A stretch of DNA of 64,000 nucleotides from contig CAAGCW010000015.1 in assembly GCA_900768435.1 (NCBI GenBank), forward strand, positions 35,943 through 99,942. The letters are read 5' to 3'. The position numbers and the translations under genes were made by a program. Positions 33,253 through 40,677 of this stretch are shown here, piece by piece. Source of the stretch: an uncultured Collinsella sp. Lineage in GTDB: Bacteria > Actinomycetota > Coriobacteriia > Coriobacteriales > Coriobacteriaceae. Positions within the stretch are counted from its first letter, which is position 1, and every line of letters begins with the position of its first letter. The notes beneath the pieces were generated by a model, which made no database searches, had not been told where the DNA came from, and worked only from the letters and a program-made list of their open reading frames with translations.

Positions 33253-33885
33253 CTACAGCGTGCCCTCCTGACGAGCCTGCTCAATTTCTTCGAGCGCCTC
33301 GGCTGGGGTGAAAGAACATGCGCCGTTGCCGAGCTTGACCACTTGGATATCGTCGCCGGTGTGAACCTCTCCGCCTTGTAGCACCACGCCGAAAATGCCC
33401 TCGTGGGGAAAGATGCAGTCGCCGGCGAGATAGTAGATGGCACAGCGGGTATGGCAGACTTTGCCGATCTGGCTGATCTCGACCAGAACGTCGTTGCCGA
33501 TCTTGAGCTGTGTGCCCAGGGGGAGCGAAAGCAGGTTAATACCTTGTGTGGTGAAGTTCTCCCCAAAGTCGCCTTCGTGTACATCGAGTCCGCGATGCTG
33601 CGCCGTCTGGATTGATTCTGCGGCCAAAAACGAGACTTGGCGGTGCCAGTGCCCGGCGTGTGCATCGGAAGCGAGGCCAAACTGCTCAATGACGGTGTCG
33701 TGCCCATCGGAGACGGGTGACTTGCGTGTGCCTTTGTGCGCCGACGTGTTAATCGAAACGATGCGGGCGGGTCCTTCGTAGGCGTTGCTGGCGGTGCGTA
33801 GGGGAGTGGTCGTTTGAGAACGTTCCGCTAGCTCGCGTTTTGCAGCGTCAAGGATGGGGTTGTCGGTCAGATGTTCTTGGGGCAC
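33253..33885 (-). CDS. MOSC-domain protein
   Basis: This 210-residue protein has the MOSC fold (molybdenum cofactor sulfurase C-terminal domain). Motifs are IVSINTSAHKGTRK at the start of the domain, GLASDAHAGHWHRQVS, GDFGENFTTQGINLLSLP and the sulfur-carrying cysteine in GKVCHTRC. MOSC proteins bind sulfurated molybdenum cofactor or act in detoxification of N-hydroxylated compounds and in pyranopterin transfer. There is no other molybdenum gene here, so the partner is unknown. A GTG start (33885) follows AAAGG. Confidence 0.86.
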   Translation of the reverse strand: MPQEHLTDNPILDAAKRELAERSQTTTPLRTASNAYEGPARIVSINTSAHKGTRKSPVSDGHDTVIEQFGLASDAHAGHWHRQVSFLAAESIQTAQHRGLDVHEGDFGENFTTQGINLLSLPLGTQLKIGNDVLVEISQIGKVCHTRCAIYYLAGDCIFPHEGIFGVVLQGGEVHTGDDIQVVKLGNGACSFTPAEALEEIEQARQEGTL

Positions 33886-34024
33886 GTGTGCGCCTTTCGC
33901 TTATGAGATTGACAATATGTTGAATCCTACAACAACGGTAGGTTCATTGCCCGTTGTCGTACAGCGGTGAGCGCCGTCTTTGCTCGAGTCTGATCCTCCG
34001 ATTGCCATAGATACGGTGGAACTT

Positions 34025-34089
34025 TGGGTGCTGGCGGTTTGGCACGCTAGAATGAATCGGTTGCACTAAGACCGCCCGTTGTGCGGGCA
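34025..34089 (+). promoter_or_regulatory. Promoter and short leader hairpin before the D-Asp ligase
   Basis: TTGGGT (34025-34030) and TAGAAT (34049-34054) are spaced by 18 bases. GCCCG/CGGGC (34075-34079 and 34085-34089) forms a short leader hairpin before the AGGAAG ribosome site. Confidence 0.4.
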
Positions 34090-34109
34090 GTTCATGATAG
34101 GAAGTTTCC

Positions 34110-35366
34110 ATGGCATTGCAATTTACAGAGCGCGAGTTCATTCCCGTGCTGCTCGGTGGCGACATCAACACCTATTCGGTGGCGCGCGCCTTCTACGAAG
34201 AGTATCAGGTCAAGAGTCTGGTCTTTGGCAAGTATCAGACGGGCCCTGCGTATCGAAGCCAGATTATCGACTACACGCCCAATGTCGACATCGATACCAT
34301 GCCCGTGATGCTCGAGACCGTCAACGGCATTGCCCAGGCGCATGCCGATAAGACGATCGTCCTGATGGGCTGCGGCGATAACTATGTTGCCCTGGTGGCC
34401 CAGGCAAAGGATGCCGATGAGCTGGCGGATAACATCGTTGCGCCCTATGCACCCTACAGCATGCTCGAGCAGTGCCAGAAGAAGGAGATCTTCTACGAGC
34501 TGTGCGAGAAGCATGGCGTGCCGTATCCGCACACCTTTACCTTTACTGCGCAGATGCTCAATGCGCAAGGCGAGGCGCCGGCCGAAGTGCTCGACCAGAT
34601 CGACTTCCCGTTCCCGATGATCCTGAAGCCGTCCGACGGCATCATGTGGTGGCAGCATGAGTTCGAGGGCCAGAAGAAGGCTTATGAGATTGCCGATCGC
34701 GCCGAGCTGGAGCAGGTTATCCGTGACTCCTATGCCAGCGGCTACACCGACGACCTGATCTTGCAGGACCGCGTGCCCGGCAACGACGAGTGCATGCGCG
34801 TGCTCACCAGCTATTCCGATCGCAACGGTAAGGTACGCATGATGTGCCTGGGCCACGTGCTGCTCGAGGAGCATCAGCCCCATGGCGTTGGCAACCATGC
34901 CTGTATCATCACCGAGCCCAATGACGAGCTTATGGGTGGCGTGCGCAAGCTGCTCGAGGACCTTCACTTTGTGGGCTATTCCAACTTTGACGTGAAGTAT
35001 GACGAGCGCGATGGCTCGTTTAAGTTCTTCGACTTCAATACCCGCCAGGGCCGCAGCAACTACTATGTCACCAACAGCGGCTTTAACGTTGCCAAGTACG
35101 TGGTAGACGAGTATGTGTTCAACCGCCCGTTTGAGCCGGAGTTTGTGACGGCGCAGGACGAGGCGCTGTGGATGGTCGTTCCCATGGGTGTCGTCGACAA
35201 GTATGTCAAGGATCCCGAGCTGCGCGCTAAGGTGCATCGCCTAGATAGGGAAGGCAAGGGCGCCGACCCTTCGTTTATGAAGGGCGACTTTGTCTTTAAC
35301 CGCTGGCTGCGCATGTGGCACACCAAACTGCGTCACTTTAAGCTGTTCAAGACGTATTACAAGTAG
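34110..35366 (+). CDS. D-aspartate ligase (ATP-grasp, Aslfm-like)
   Basis: This 418-residue ATP-grasp enzyme matches the pattern of Enterococcus faecium Aslfm, which activates D-aspartate as beta-aspartyl phosphate and attaches it to the third-position diamine of UDP-MurNAc-pentapeptide. Shared features are EFIPVLLGGDINTYSVARAF at the N-terminus, SMLEQCQKKEIFYELCEKHG, FPFPMILKPSDG (ATP lysine), QDRVPGNDECMRVL, MMCLGHVLLEE and FFDFNTRQGRSNYYVT (metal ligands). It is directly followed by an aspartate/glutamate-racemase gene, which supports D-Asp as substrate and a D-Asp interpeptide bridge. Confidence 0.88.
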   Translation: MALQFTEREFIPVLLGGDINTYSVARAFYEEYQVKSLVFGKYQTGPAYRSQIIDYTPNVDIDTMPVMLETVNGIAQAHADKTIVLMGCGDNYVALVAQAKDADELADNIVAPYAPYSMLEQCQKKEIFYELCEKHGVPYPHTFTFTAQMLNAQGEAPAEVLDQIDFPFPMILKPSDGIMWWQHEFEGQKKAYEIADRAELEQVIRDSYASGYTDDLILQDRVPGNDECMRVLTSYSDRNGKVRMMCLGHVLLEEHQPHGVGNHACIITEPNDELMGGVRKLLEDLHFVGYSNFDVKYDERDGSFKFFDFNTRQGRSNYYVTNSGFNVAKYVVDEYVFNRPFEPEFVTAQDEALWMVVPMGVVDKYVKDPELRAKVHRLDREGKGADPSFMKGDFVFNRWLRMWHTKLRHFKLFKTYYK

Positions 35367-35375
35367 ATGAGTGCG

Positions 35376-35405
35376 GCGCCCGTCCGGTTTACATCGGGCG
35401 GGCGC
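35376..35405 (+). promoter_or_regulatory. 10-bp leader hairpin before the racemase gene
   Basis: GCGCCCGTCC pairs with GGGCGGGCGC (one G-U pair) around a 10-base loop. It lies between the ligase stop and the racemase ribosome site without a T run. Confidence 0.5.
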
Positions 35406-35450
35406 GGGTATGATACGCGCAATTGCGCAAGCGTCACCAAGGAGGCGGCG

Positions 35451-36197
35451 ATGGAAAAGCTGGGAGTTATCGGCGGCATGGGCGCCGAGGCCACGTCGTA
35501 TTACTACGACCAAGTGGTGCGCCATACGGCGGCTACGTGCGACCAGGAGCATATCGACATGGTGGTGCTTTCCAAGTCGACCATGCCCGACCGCACGCTG
35601 GCCATCAAGACCGGTGAGCATGCCGAGCTGCTGGCGACCATGAAGGAGTGCGCCCAGGCGCTCGAGTCGCTGGGCTGCGCGCACATCGCCATTCCCTGCA
35701 ACACGTCACACTACTTCTACGACCAAATCCAGTCGTTTACGAAGGTGCCGATTATCCACATGCCGCGCGAGTCGGTGCGCTATGCTCTGGCCGGTGCGGT
35801 GATGGGGGAGTGCGAGTTCGATCCCAACCTGAGCATTCCGGCAGAGCCGGTGCGCAAGATCGGCATCATGGGCACCGACGGAACTGTGGGCGCGGGCGTC
35901 TATGGGCGCGAATGCGAGGCTGCGGGCGTCGAGGTCGTCTACCCCAGCGAGAAGCGTCAGGCCGACGTGATGTCGCTTATCTACGACGACGTGAAGGCCG
36001 GACGCGAGCCCGATATGGACAAGTTCGACCGCGTGATGTGGGAGTTCGCCCGTAGCGGCTGCGACCGCGTCATCCTGGCCTGCACGGAGCTCTCGGTGCT
36101 GCAGAAGTACCGCGAGATGCCCGAGATTACCCTCGACGCCATGGACGTCCTGGTGCGTGAATCCATCATTCGCAGCGGCGCCTCTTACCGCCTCTAG
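35451..36197 (+). CDS. Aspartate/glutamate racemase family protein
   Basis: This 248-residue PLP-independent racemase has two catalytic cysteines in the family contexts IAIPCNTSHYFYDQI and VILACTELSVL, and the N-terminal GVIGGMGAEATSYYYDQV that is typical of aspartate racemases. Both cysteines are present, so it should be active. It probably makes D-aspartate for the ligase encoded 84 bases upstream. The start at 35451 follows AAGGAGG. A single REP-like arm and a strong bidirectional terminator follow. Confidence 0.92.
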   Translation: MEKLGVIGGMGAEATSYYYDQVVRHTAATCDQEHIDMVVLSKSTMPDRTLAIKTGEHAELLATMKECAQALESLGCAHIAIPCNTSHYFYDQIQSFTKVPIIHMPRESVRYALAGAVMGECEFDPNLSIPAEPVRKIGIMGTDGTVGAGVYGRECEAAGVEVVYPSEKRQADVMSLIYDDVKAGREPDMDKFDRVMWEFARSGCDRVILACTELSVLQKYREMPEITLDAMDVLVRESIIRSGASYRL

Positions 36198-36201
36198 CCC
36201 C

Positions 36202-36238
36202 CTACCTACCAAAAAGGGACAGGTTTATTTTGGTAGGT
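36202..36238. repeat. Single REP-like arm (GGGACAGGTTTATTTTGG type)
   Basis: CTACC repeats at 36202-36210 and GGTAGG at 36232-36237 bracket AAAAAGGGACAGGTTTATTT. It matches one arm of the palindrome at 792-816 almost base for base, but its second arm is missing. Confidence 0.6.
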
Positions 36239-36256
36239 TTTATCTGGGGAAACGGT

Positions 36257-36294
36257 AAAGGCCTCGGCTCGTTTGGTGCGAGCCGAGGCCTTTT
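36257..36294. terminator. Bidirectional terminator between racemase and ecfT
   Basis: Perfect 15-bp arms AAAGGCCTCGGCTCG/CGAGCCGAGGCCTTT with a 7-base loop are followed by T residues on both strands. Confidence 0.9.
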
Positions 36295-36322
36295 GCGTTA
36301 GGCGGTTGGTGCTGGCGATGAG

Positions 36323-37069
36323 CTAGAACAGGAATCCCAGGACAATGAGGGCGGCGCTGATGGCGAGCACGGCGATATCCAGACCCTTGATGGGATAGCG
36401 CTTGTACGAGCTGGCACGCGTGCGCAGGTAGAAGCCGCGCTGCTCGGCGGCAAGCGCGGTGGCGTCGGTCTTGCCCACGCTCGAGATAAGCAGCGGCACG
36501 CACAGCGGCAGCATGAGTTTGAGCTTCTTGATGGGATTCTTGGTGTCGTACTCGACGCCGCGCGCGGTCTGCGCCTCCATGATGGCATTCATCTCTTGGC
36601 CAAACACCGGCACAAAACGCAGTGCCGTGGTAAAGGTGAAGGCGTAGCGATACGGTACGTGCAGTACCTCGACGCAGGCGTTGGCAAGGTCGTTGAGCTT
36701 GGTCACCATGAGCATGAGTATGAGTGGCAACGCTACGCCCAGCAGGCGCAGGCAGGCCTTAGATCCGGTGATGAGGCCGGTATCGGTAACGAAACCCCAC
36801 ACCACATTGCCATCGCGCATAAATGCCAACTGCAGCACCAGCATGATGAGCGCGAGCGGAATCAGCAGCTTGAGCAACGAGAACAGGCGGTCGACGACGC
36901 CGGCGTAGGCGCCCAGCGCAAGGGTGAGTGCCAAAAAGCCCAACAGCGCAACATAGGTGTCGGACAAAAAGATGCCGATGATGATGGCGGCGGCAAGGCC
37001 CAGTTTGACGACCGGGTTCAGGCGATGCAGCAGCGTATCGCCCGGCATATAGTCGATGACGTTAACCAC
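36323..37069 (-). CDS. ecfT: ECF transporter transmembrane subunit EcfT
   Basis: This 248-residue membrane protein is the T subunit of an energy-coupling factor transporter. About five hydrophobic segments are visible, with the two coupling-helix motifs in EAQTARGVEYD and AAEQRGFYLRTRAS that contact the ATPases. A GTG start at 37069 overlaps the end of the ATPase gene by 8 bases and uses AAGGAGA. It is the last gene of the cluster TrpP-like, TrpP-like, EcfAA', EcfT, and a dedicated tryptophan uptake system is the best reading of the whole. Confidence 0.9.
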   Translation of the reverse strand: MVNVIDYMPGDTLLHRLNPVVKLGLAAAIIIGIFLSDTYVALLGFLALTLALGAYAGVVDRLFSLLKLLIPLALIMLVLQLAFMRDGNVVWGFVTDTGLITGSKACLRLLGVALPLILMLMVTKLNDLANACVEVLHVPYRYAFTFTTALRFVPVFGQEMNAIMEAQTARGVEYDTKNPIKKLKLMLPLCVPLLISSVGKTDATALAAEQRGFYLRTRASSYKRYPIKGLDIAVLAISAALIVLGFLF

Positions 37070-38813
37070 GGCGGACCATCTCCTTGGTAATGCGAACGAT
37101 ATCGGTGACCTCGCTCACCTGCGCAAAAGCGGGGGAGACGGAGGATGCCAAGCGGCGCGAGAGTTCAATGACCTGGGGCGGCTCCACGTAGGCACGCTGC
37201 ATGAGCTCAATATTCGAGAACAGCTCGTGCGTGCGTCCGCGGTCGAGGATACGGCCGTCGGCCATCACAACGATACGTTCGGCAAAGTCGGAAACGACTT
37301 CCATATCGTGGCAGACCATGATTACGGCGCAGCCGCGCTCGGCCATGGTGCGTACCGTTTCCATGACGGTCATGCACTCGCGGTAGTCAAGGCCGCTCGT
37401 GGGTTCGTCGAGTACTACGATCTTGGGCTCTACGACCACGACGGAGGCGAGCGCCACCATTTGTCGCTGGCCGCGCGAAAGCGAGAAGGGCGCCTCGTCG
37501 GCGGGCAGGCCAAAGCGGTCGATGACGAGCTGAGCACGACGCAGGGCCTCGGCGCGGTCGATGCCGGCAAGCTCCAGTCCAAAAGCGACCTCGTCGAGCA
37601 CGGTATCCTTGCAGATCTGGCGGTCGGGGTTTTGGAAGAGCGTTGCGACCTCGCGGGCGATGCGACTTGTGGGGACCGCGGCGGTGTCCAGGCCCGTAAC
37701 GCGCACGCTGCCCGAGGCAGGCTTAAGCAGGCCCGTGAGCAGTTTGGTAAGCGTGGTCTTGCCGGCGCCGTTTTGGCCGACGATGCCCACGAGCTCGCCG
37801 GGATAGAGCGTCAGGTTGAGGTCGTGTACGGCGGCGCCGCCATTGGGATAGGCAAACTCAACATGGTCGAAGGTGAGTACGGGTTCGGCGTCCTTGGCAT
37901 GAGGGCGCAACGACGGTGCGTGCGGTGAGCCGGCGGGTGCCTGAATGTCGCTGCTTGCGTGTGCGGGGTCGACAATGCCCGAAATCAGGCGCTCGGCCTC
38001 ATCGACATCCAAGCAAGGGGTACCGCTTACCAGGCCATCGGCCTCGAGGCTATTGAAGATACGCGTGACGCGAGGGCAGTCGACGCCGATGGCACGGAGC
38101 TCGTCGGTATGCGCGAAGACCTCGTGTGGTTCGCCCTGCAGCGCGATTTCGCCATGGTTGAGCACGAGCACGCGGTTGCAGTACTCCGAGAGCAGGGCGA
38201 CCTTTTGCTCAACGACGACGATGGTGATTCCAAGTGTGCGGTTTGCCTCACGCAGCGTCTCGAAGACCAACGTGGAGCTGGCGGGGTCGAGTGCCGCGGT
38301 GGGCTCGTCGAGAACCAAGACGCGCGGACGCATGGCGAGGATGGCGGCGATGGCTACCTTTTGCTTCTGTCCGCCCGAGAGGGTGGCGATCTCGCGGTCG
38401 CGCAGGTCGCTGATGCCGACGGTCTCGAGCGTTTCGCTCACGCGCTGCTCGATTTGGTCGTGGGGAACGCCAAAGTTCTCGAGGCCAAAGAGCATCTCGT
38501 CCTCGACGACCGAAGCGACCATCTGCGTGTCGATATCCTGCAGCACACTGCCGACGATTTGCGACACGTCGGTGAGCGAGGCTTCGCAGGTGTCGTGGCC
38601 GTCAACCATGACGGCCCCAAAGAACGTGCCGGTGTAGTGGTGGGGCACGGCACCCGACAGGCAGGCGGCAAGCGTGGACTTGCCGGCGCCCGAGGGCCCG
38701 ATGATGCCGATGAAATCTCCCTTGTTCACGCTGAGCGAGATGTGGCTGAGCGCCTGCTCGGTCTGCATGCCATAGGAGAACGAGACATCGTCGACGTTGA
38801 TGATCGTTTCCAT
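37062..38813 (-). CDS. ecfA: Fused ECF transporter ATPase (EcfA-EcfA')
   Basis: This 583-residue protein carries both ATPase domains of an ECF transporter in one chain. Domain 1 has GPSGAGKST, LSGGQKQKVAIAA and LVLDEPTAALD; domain 2 has GQNGAGKTTL, LSRGQRQMVALA and VVLDEPTSGLD. A Q-loop LFQNPDRQI in domain 2 is typical of ECF ATPases. A linker of about 50 residues (around 265-315) joins them. In many bacteria these are two genes; fusion is known in this transporter class. It is translationally coupled to ecfT by overlapping ends. ATG at 38813 follows AAAGG. Confidence 0.92.
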   Translation of the reverse strand: METIINVDDVSFSYGMQTEQALSHISLSVNKGDFIGIIGPSGAGKSTLAACLSGAVPHHYTGTFFGAVMVDGHDTCEASLTDVSQIVGSVLQDIDTQMVASVVEDEMLFGLENFGVPHDQIEQRVSETLETVGISDLRDREIATLSGGQKQKVAIAAILAMRPRVLVLDEPTAALDPASSTLVFETLREANRTLGITIVVVEQKVALLSEYCNRVLVLNHGEIALQGEPHEVFAHTDELRAIGVDCPRVTRIFNSLEADGLVSGTPCLDVDEAERLISGIVDPAHASSDIQAPAGSPHAPSLRPHAKDAEPVLTFDHVEFAYPNGGAAVHDLNLTLYPGELVGIVGQNGAGKTTLTKLLTGLLKPASGSVRVTGLDTAAVPTSRIAREVATLFQNPDRQICKDTVLDEVAFGLELAGIDRAEALRRAQLVIDRFGLPADEAPFSLSRGQRQMVALASVVVVEPKIVVLDEPTSGLDYRECMTVMETVRTMAERGCAVIMVCHDMEVVSDFAERIVVMADGRILDRGRTHELFSNIELMQRAYVEPPQVIELSRRLASSVSPAFAQVSEVTDIVRITKEMVRRG

Positions 38814-38831
38814 GGATACCTTTCATAGTCA

Positions 38832-38875
38832 TTGGGGACGTTCTTACATGACTAGTCGTTTGAGAACGTCCCCAA
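38832..38875. repeat. REP-like dyad (TTGGGGACGTTCT arms)
   Basis: Perfect 13-bp arms 38832-38844 and 38863-38875 enclose an 18-base loop in the gap between the TrpP-like gene and the ATPase gene. TTGGGGAC matches the start of the other GGGGACAGG-type dyads in the window. Confidence 0.6.
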
Positions 38876-38943
38876 GAGCTAGTTGTCTGGGACAGTCTTT
38901 TGATGACGGGGCCGTGGAGTTGCGGCCCGTCCATCATATCAGG

Positions 38944-39495
38944 CTATTTGTTGAGCACCTTGCGGAGGGGGAAGAAGAGGGCCTGGACCACGACGGCGTT
39001 GAAGACGGCAGTGCCGAGCACGATGGGCACCTTGGCGAGCGCCGTGGGCAGCGCGGCACCCATGATGACGGTGCCCAGGACGGCGAAGAGGGCACCCGAG
39101 ACCAGGGTGGTGAGCAGCCCGGCGATAAAGGGGTTAGTCTTGTCACCGCCGATATTGGACTTGACGAGGGCAGCCATGGTCAGTGCGCCGGCAAGCTCGG
39201 TGACAAAGTTGAGGCCAGGGATTGACGTGGTGATCTGGATAACGGCGGCCGACAGGATGCCAAAGATGGCGGCCTGGGCAAAGCTCGCCTGCGTGAGCGC
39301 GATGGCTAGGGCATAGGCGGCGATGATGAACTGAGGTTTAATTCCCGTAACCGCCAGAGCGTTGCCTACGGTCATGTTGAGGATAAAGCCGGCGGCAAGC
39401 AGGACGGCGAGCAGGACCAACGAGGTGATATCGAGGATGCCTTTGTCGTAAGCGGCGTTGGTGGAAATAGTACGAGCCTGAGTGTTGGCGGCCAT
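38944..39495 (-). CDS. trpP: TrpP-like tryptophan-transport membrane protein, copy 1
   Basis: This 183-residue membrane protein has about five hydrophobic helices and matches the TrpP (YhaG-type) pattern: LVLLAVLLAAGFIL, GIKPQFIIAAYALAI, GILSAAVIQITTSIPG and AVFNAVVVQALFF. It would act as the substrate-binding S subunit for the EcfA/EcfT pair encoded downstream. It is a paralogue of the next upstream gene, from which it is separated by a core-A palindrome. AAGGAGAAC precedes the ATG. Confidence 0.82.
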   Translation of the reverse strand: MAANTQARTISTNAAYDKGILDITSLVLLAVLLAAGFILNMTVGNALAVTGIKPQFIIAAYALAIALTQASFAQAAIFGILSAAVIQITTSIPGLNFVTELAGALTMAALVKSNIGGDKTNPFIAGLLTTLVSGALFAVLGTVIMGAALPTALAKVPIVLGTAVFNAVVVQALFFPLRKVLNK

Positions 39496-39597
39496 GATGT
39501 TCTCCTTAAGGTGAGATTTGAGATAAGAGTGTCCTGGACCTCCACGAAAGGGGCTAAATCGGAAAGGGGATCAATTTTGAATAATGGAGCACGGAGA

Positions 39598-39698
39598 CGG
39601 CTTTACGAGGGGCCCCGGGTTGGCGTGAAAGAGGAGCGAAGCGTACTTGGGTGCGCGAGCGACGAATGAACGCCAAGATGGGGTGGCTCGTAAAGCCG
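39598..39698. repeat. Nested palindrome with core A, second copy
   Basis: Perfect 12-bp outer arms CGGCTTTACGAG/CTCGTAAAGCCG (39598-39609 and 39687-39698) enclose GTGAAAGAGGAG (39625-39636) and GACGAATGAACG (39661-39672). A GGCG/CGCC pairing (39622-39625 with 39671-39674) and an inner GC hairpin complete the structure. Its strands match the element at 23472-23569 at all but one position, while the stems differ. On the minus strand it follows the second TrpP-like gene. Confidence 0.75.
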
Positions 39699-39704
39699 AG
39701 CGGG

Positions 39705-40277
39705 TTAGTTGAGCTTCAGGGCCTTCTGGATGGGCAGGTAGAGGGCACCGACCAGAATGGCGTTAAAGACGGCGGTCATGGCGACCACGGGCAGCATGGC
39801 TGCGGCGAGCTCGCCCACCACGCCGAGCATGGCCATCTTGATAACCATGAAGATGACGCCCGAGACAAAGGTGGTCAGGAAGGTTGCGACAATGGCGATG
39901 GCGGGCTTGACCTGACCGTTCTTGCCGGCGGCGTTGACGATGCCGGCCATGAGCATGGCGGCGATGCCCTCGGCGGCAAAATCGACGAACGGCGAAGTGG
40001 TGGTGATCTGGATCACGGCAGCCGAGATGAGGCCAATGACGAGCGCCTGGCCGATATTGGGGCGAACGACCAGGATGGTGAGGCAGAAGGCCGAGATGAT
40101 GAACTCGGGGCTGATCATGCCGCCCGAGATGCCCGAGATTGCCTTGCCGACGGTGAAGTTGAGGATGAAGCCGGCGGCGAGCAGGATGGCGAGCAGGACG
40201 AGGGCGCGGACATCGAGTTTGCCACGGTCGGCGGTCTGGACGGTGCGGGGCTGGGTGGCGGTGGTGTTCTGAGACAT
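39705..40277 (-). CDS. trpP: TrpP-like tryptophan-transport membrane protein, copy 2
   Basis: This 190-residue membrane protein is a paralogue of the TrpP-like protein encoded next (shared LVLLAILLAAGFILNFTVG, LISAAVIQITTTSPF, TAVFNAILVGALYLP). It is the first structural gene behind the Trp-codon leader peptide and attenuator, so it is the most direct evidence that the cluster moves tryptophan or a precursor. The start at 40277 (MSQNTTATQ) follows AAAGGA; ten upstream in-frame codons lack a ribosome site. Why two S-type proteins are encoded is open: different affinities or substrates, for example tryptophan and indole-type compounds, are possible. Confidence 0.82.
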   Translation of the reverse strand: MSQNTTATQPRTVQTADRGKLDVRALVLLAILLAAGFILNFTVGKAISGISGGMISPEFIISAFCLTILVVRPNIGQALVIGLISAAVIQITTTSPFVDFAAEGIAAMLMAGIVNAAGKNGQVKPAIAIVATFLTTFVSGVIFMVIKMAMLGVVGELAAAMLPVVAMTAVFNAILVGALYLPIQKALKLN

Positions 40278-40322
40278 GGTGAAAATCCTTTCGGAAGGGG
40301 ATTGCAAGAGAAAAGCGGAGGC

Positions 40323-40452
40323 GCGTGATGCGAATGCGATCGGGCTCGAGATAGAAAAAGGCCCCCGGTCGAAACCGGAGGCCTTCCAATCACCTAGAGC
40401 GCAAAAACAGGCGTGAGGGACTCACTGTCGACCGATCGTATTCGCATCACGC
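40323..40452 (-). promoter_or_regulatory. Trp attenuator region with long-range inverted repeat
   Basis: Directly after the Trp codons the leader reads GCGTGATGCGAATACGATCGG (40452 to 40432, 21 bases, shown without its last base pairings); the complement lies at 40343-40323 beyond the terminator, with one mismatch. Inside, GGCGTGA near the Trp codons can pair with TCACGCC (40408-40414), and the terminator hairpin follows. Alternative pairings that depend on where the ribosome stalls fit a transcription attenuator. The outer 21-bp pairing, which encloses the terminator, is unlike the enterobacterial trp leader. Confidence 0.65.
40354..40385 (-). terminator. Attenuator terminator in the Trp leader
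   Basis: On the minus strand AAGGCCTCCGG and CCGGGGGCCTT pair around TTTCGA and are followed by TTTC. It lies between the leader peptide and the first TrpP-like gene, 77 bases before that gene. Confidence 0.85.
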
Positions 40453-40490
40453 CACCACCAGTTGTTAAGAGAGTTCATCGTGTTCTTCAT
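40422..40490 (-). CDS. trpL: Tryptophan leader peptide (three consecutive Trp codons)
   Basis: This is a 22-residue frame, ATG at 40490 and TGA at 40424-40422, behind AAAGGAG at 8 bases. Residues 11-13 are three consecutive TGG codons in the context SLNNWWWRDAN. Tryptophan is rare, so a triple in a short peptide before a terminator is the classic sign of attenuation by charged tRNA-Trp. It controls the ECF cluster rather than a trp biosynthesis operon. An extended -10 (TGC-TATAGT, 40554-40549) lies upstream. Confidence 0.85.
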   Translation of the reverse strand: MKNTMNSLNNWWWRDANTIGRQ

Positions 40491-40548
40491 GTTGGTGGCT
40501 CCTTTCGTGATGCCGTGGCGCGGTCGCACCTTGTTGCTGTTGCGCTGC

Positions 40549-40598
40549 ACTATAGCACAGCGAAGTGTGTGCGGGGAAATCTTTTTTAAAAAGATTTC
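40549..40598 (-). promoter_or_regulatory. Extended -10 promoter and A/T palindrome before the Trp leader
   Basis: TATAGT with a TG dinucleotide one base upstream (extended -10) lies 59 bases before the leader peptide. At 40576-40598 the perfect palindrome GAAATCTTTTT-T-AAAAAGATTTC covers the -35 zone and could bind a regulator. Confidence 0.45.
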
Positions 40599-40632
40599 AG
40601 GCGGGTTTCCCGTCGGTCAAAAAGGCGGGTTA

Positions 40633-40667
40633 AGTGGGCGAGGCTGCCATTGCTGCCTTGCCCACTC
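40633..40667 (-). terminator. Terminator after the C69 peptidase gene
   Basis: AGTGGGCGAGGC and GCCTTGCCCACT pair with one bulge; a CCTTTTTG tract follows about 10 bases later on the minus strand. Confidence 0.6.
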
Positions 40668-40677
40668 AGCTAGGACG

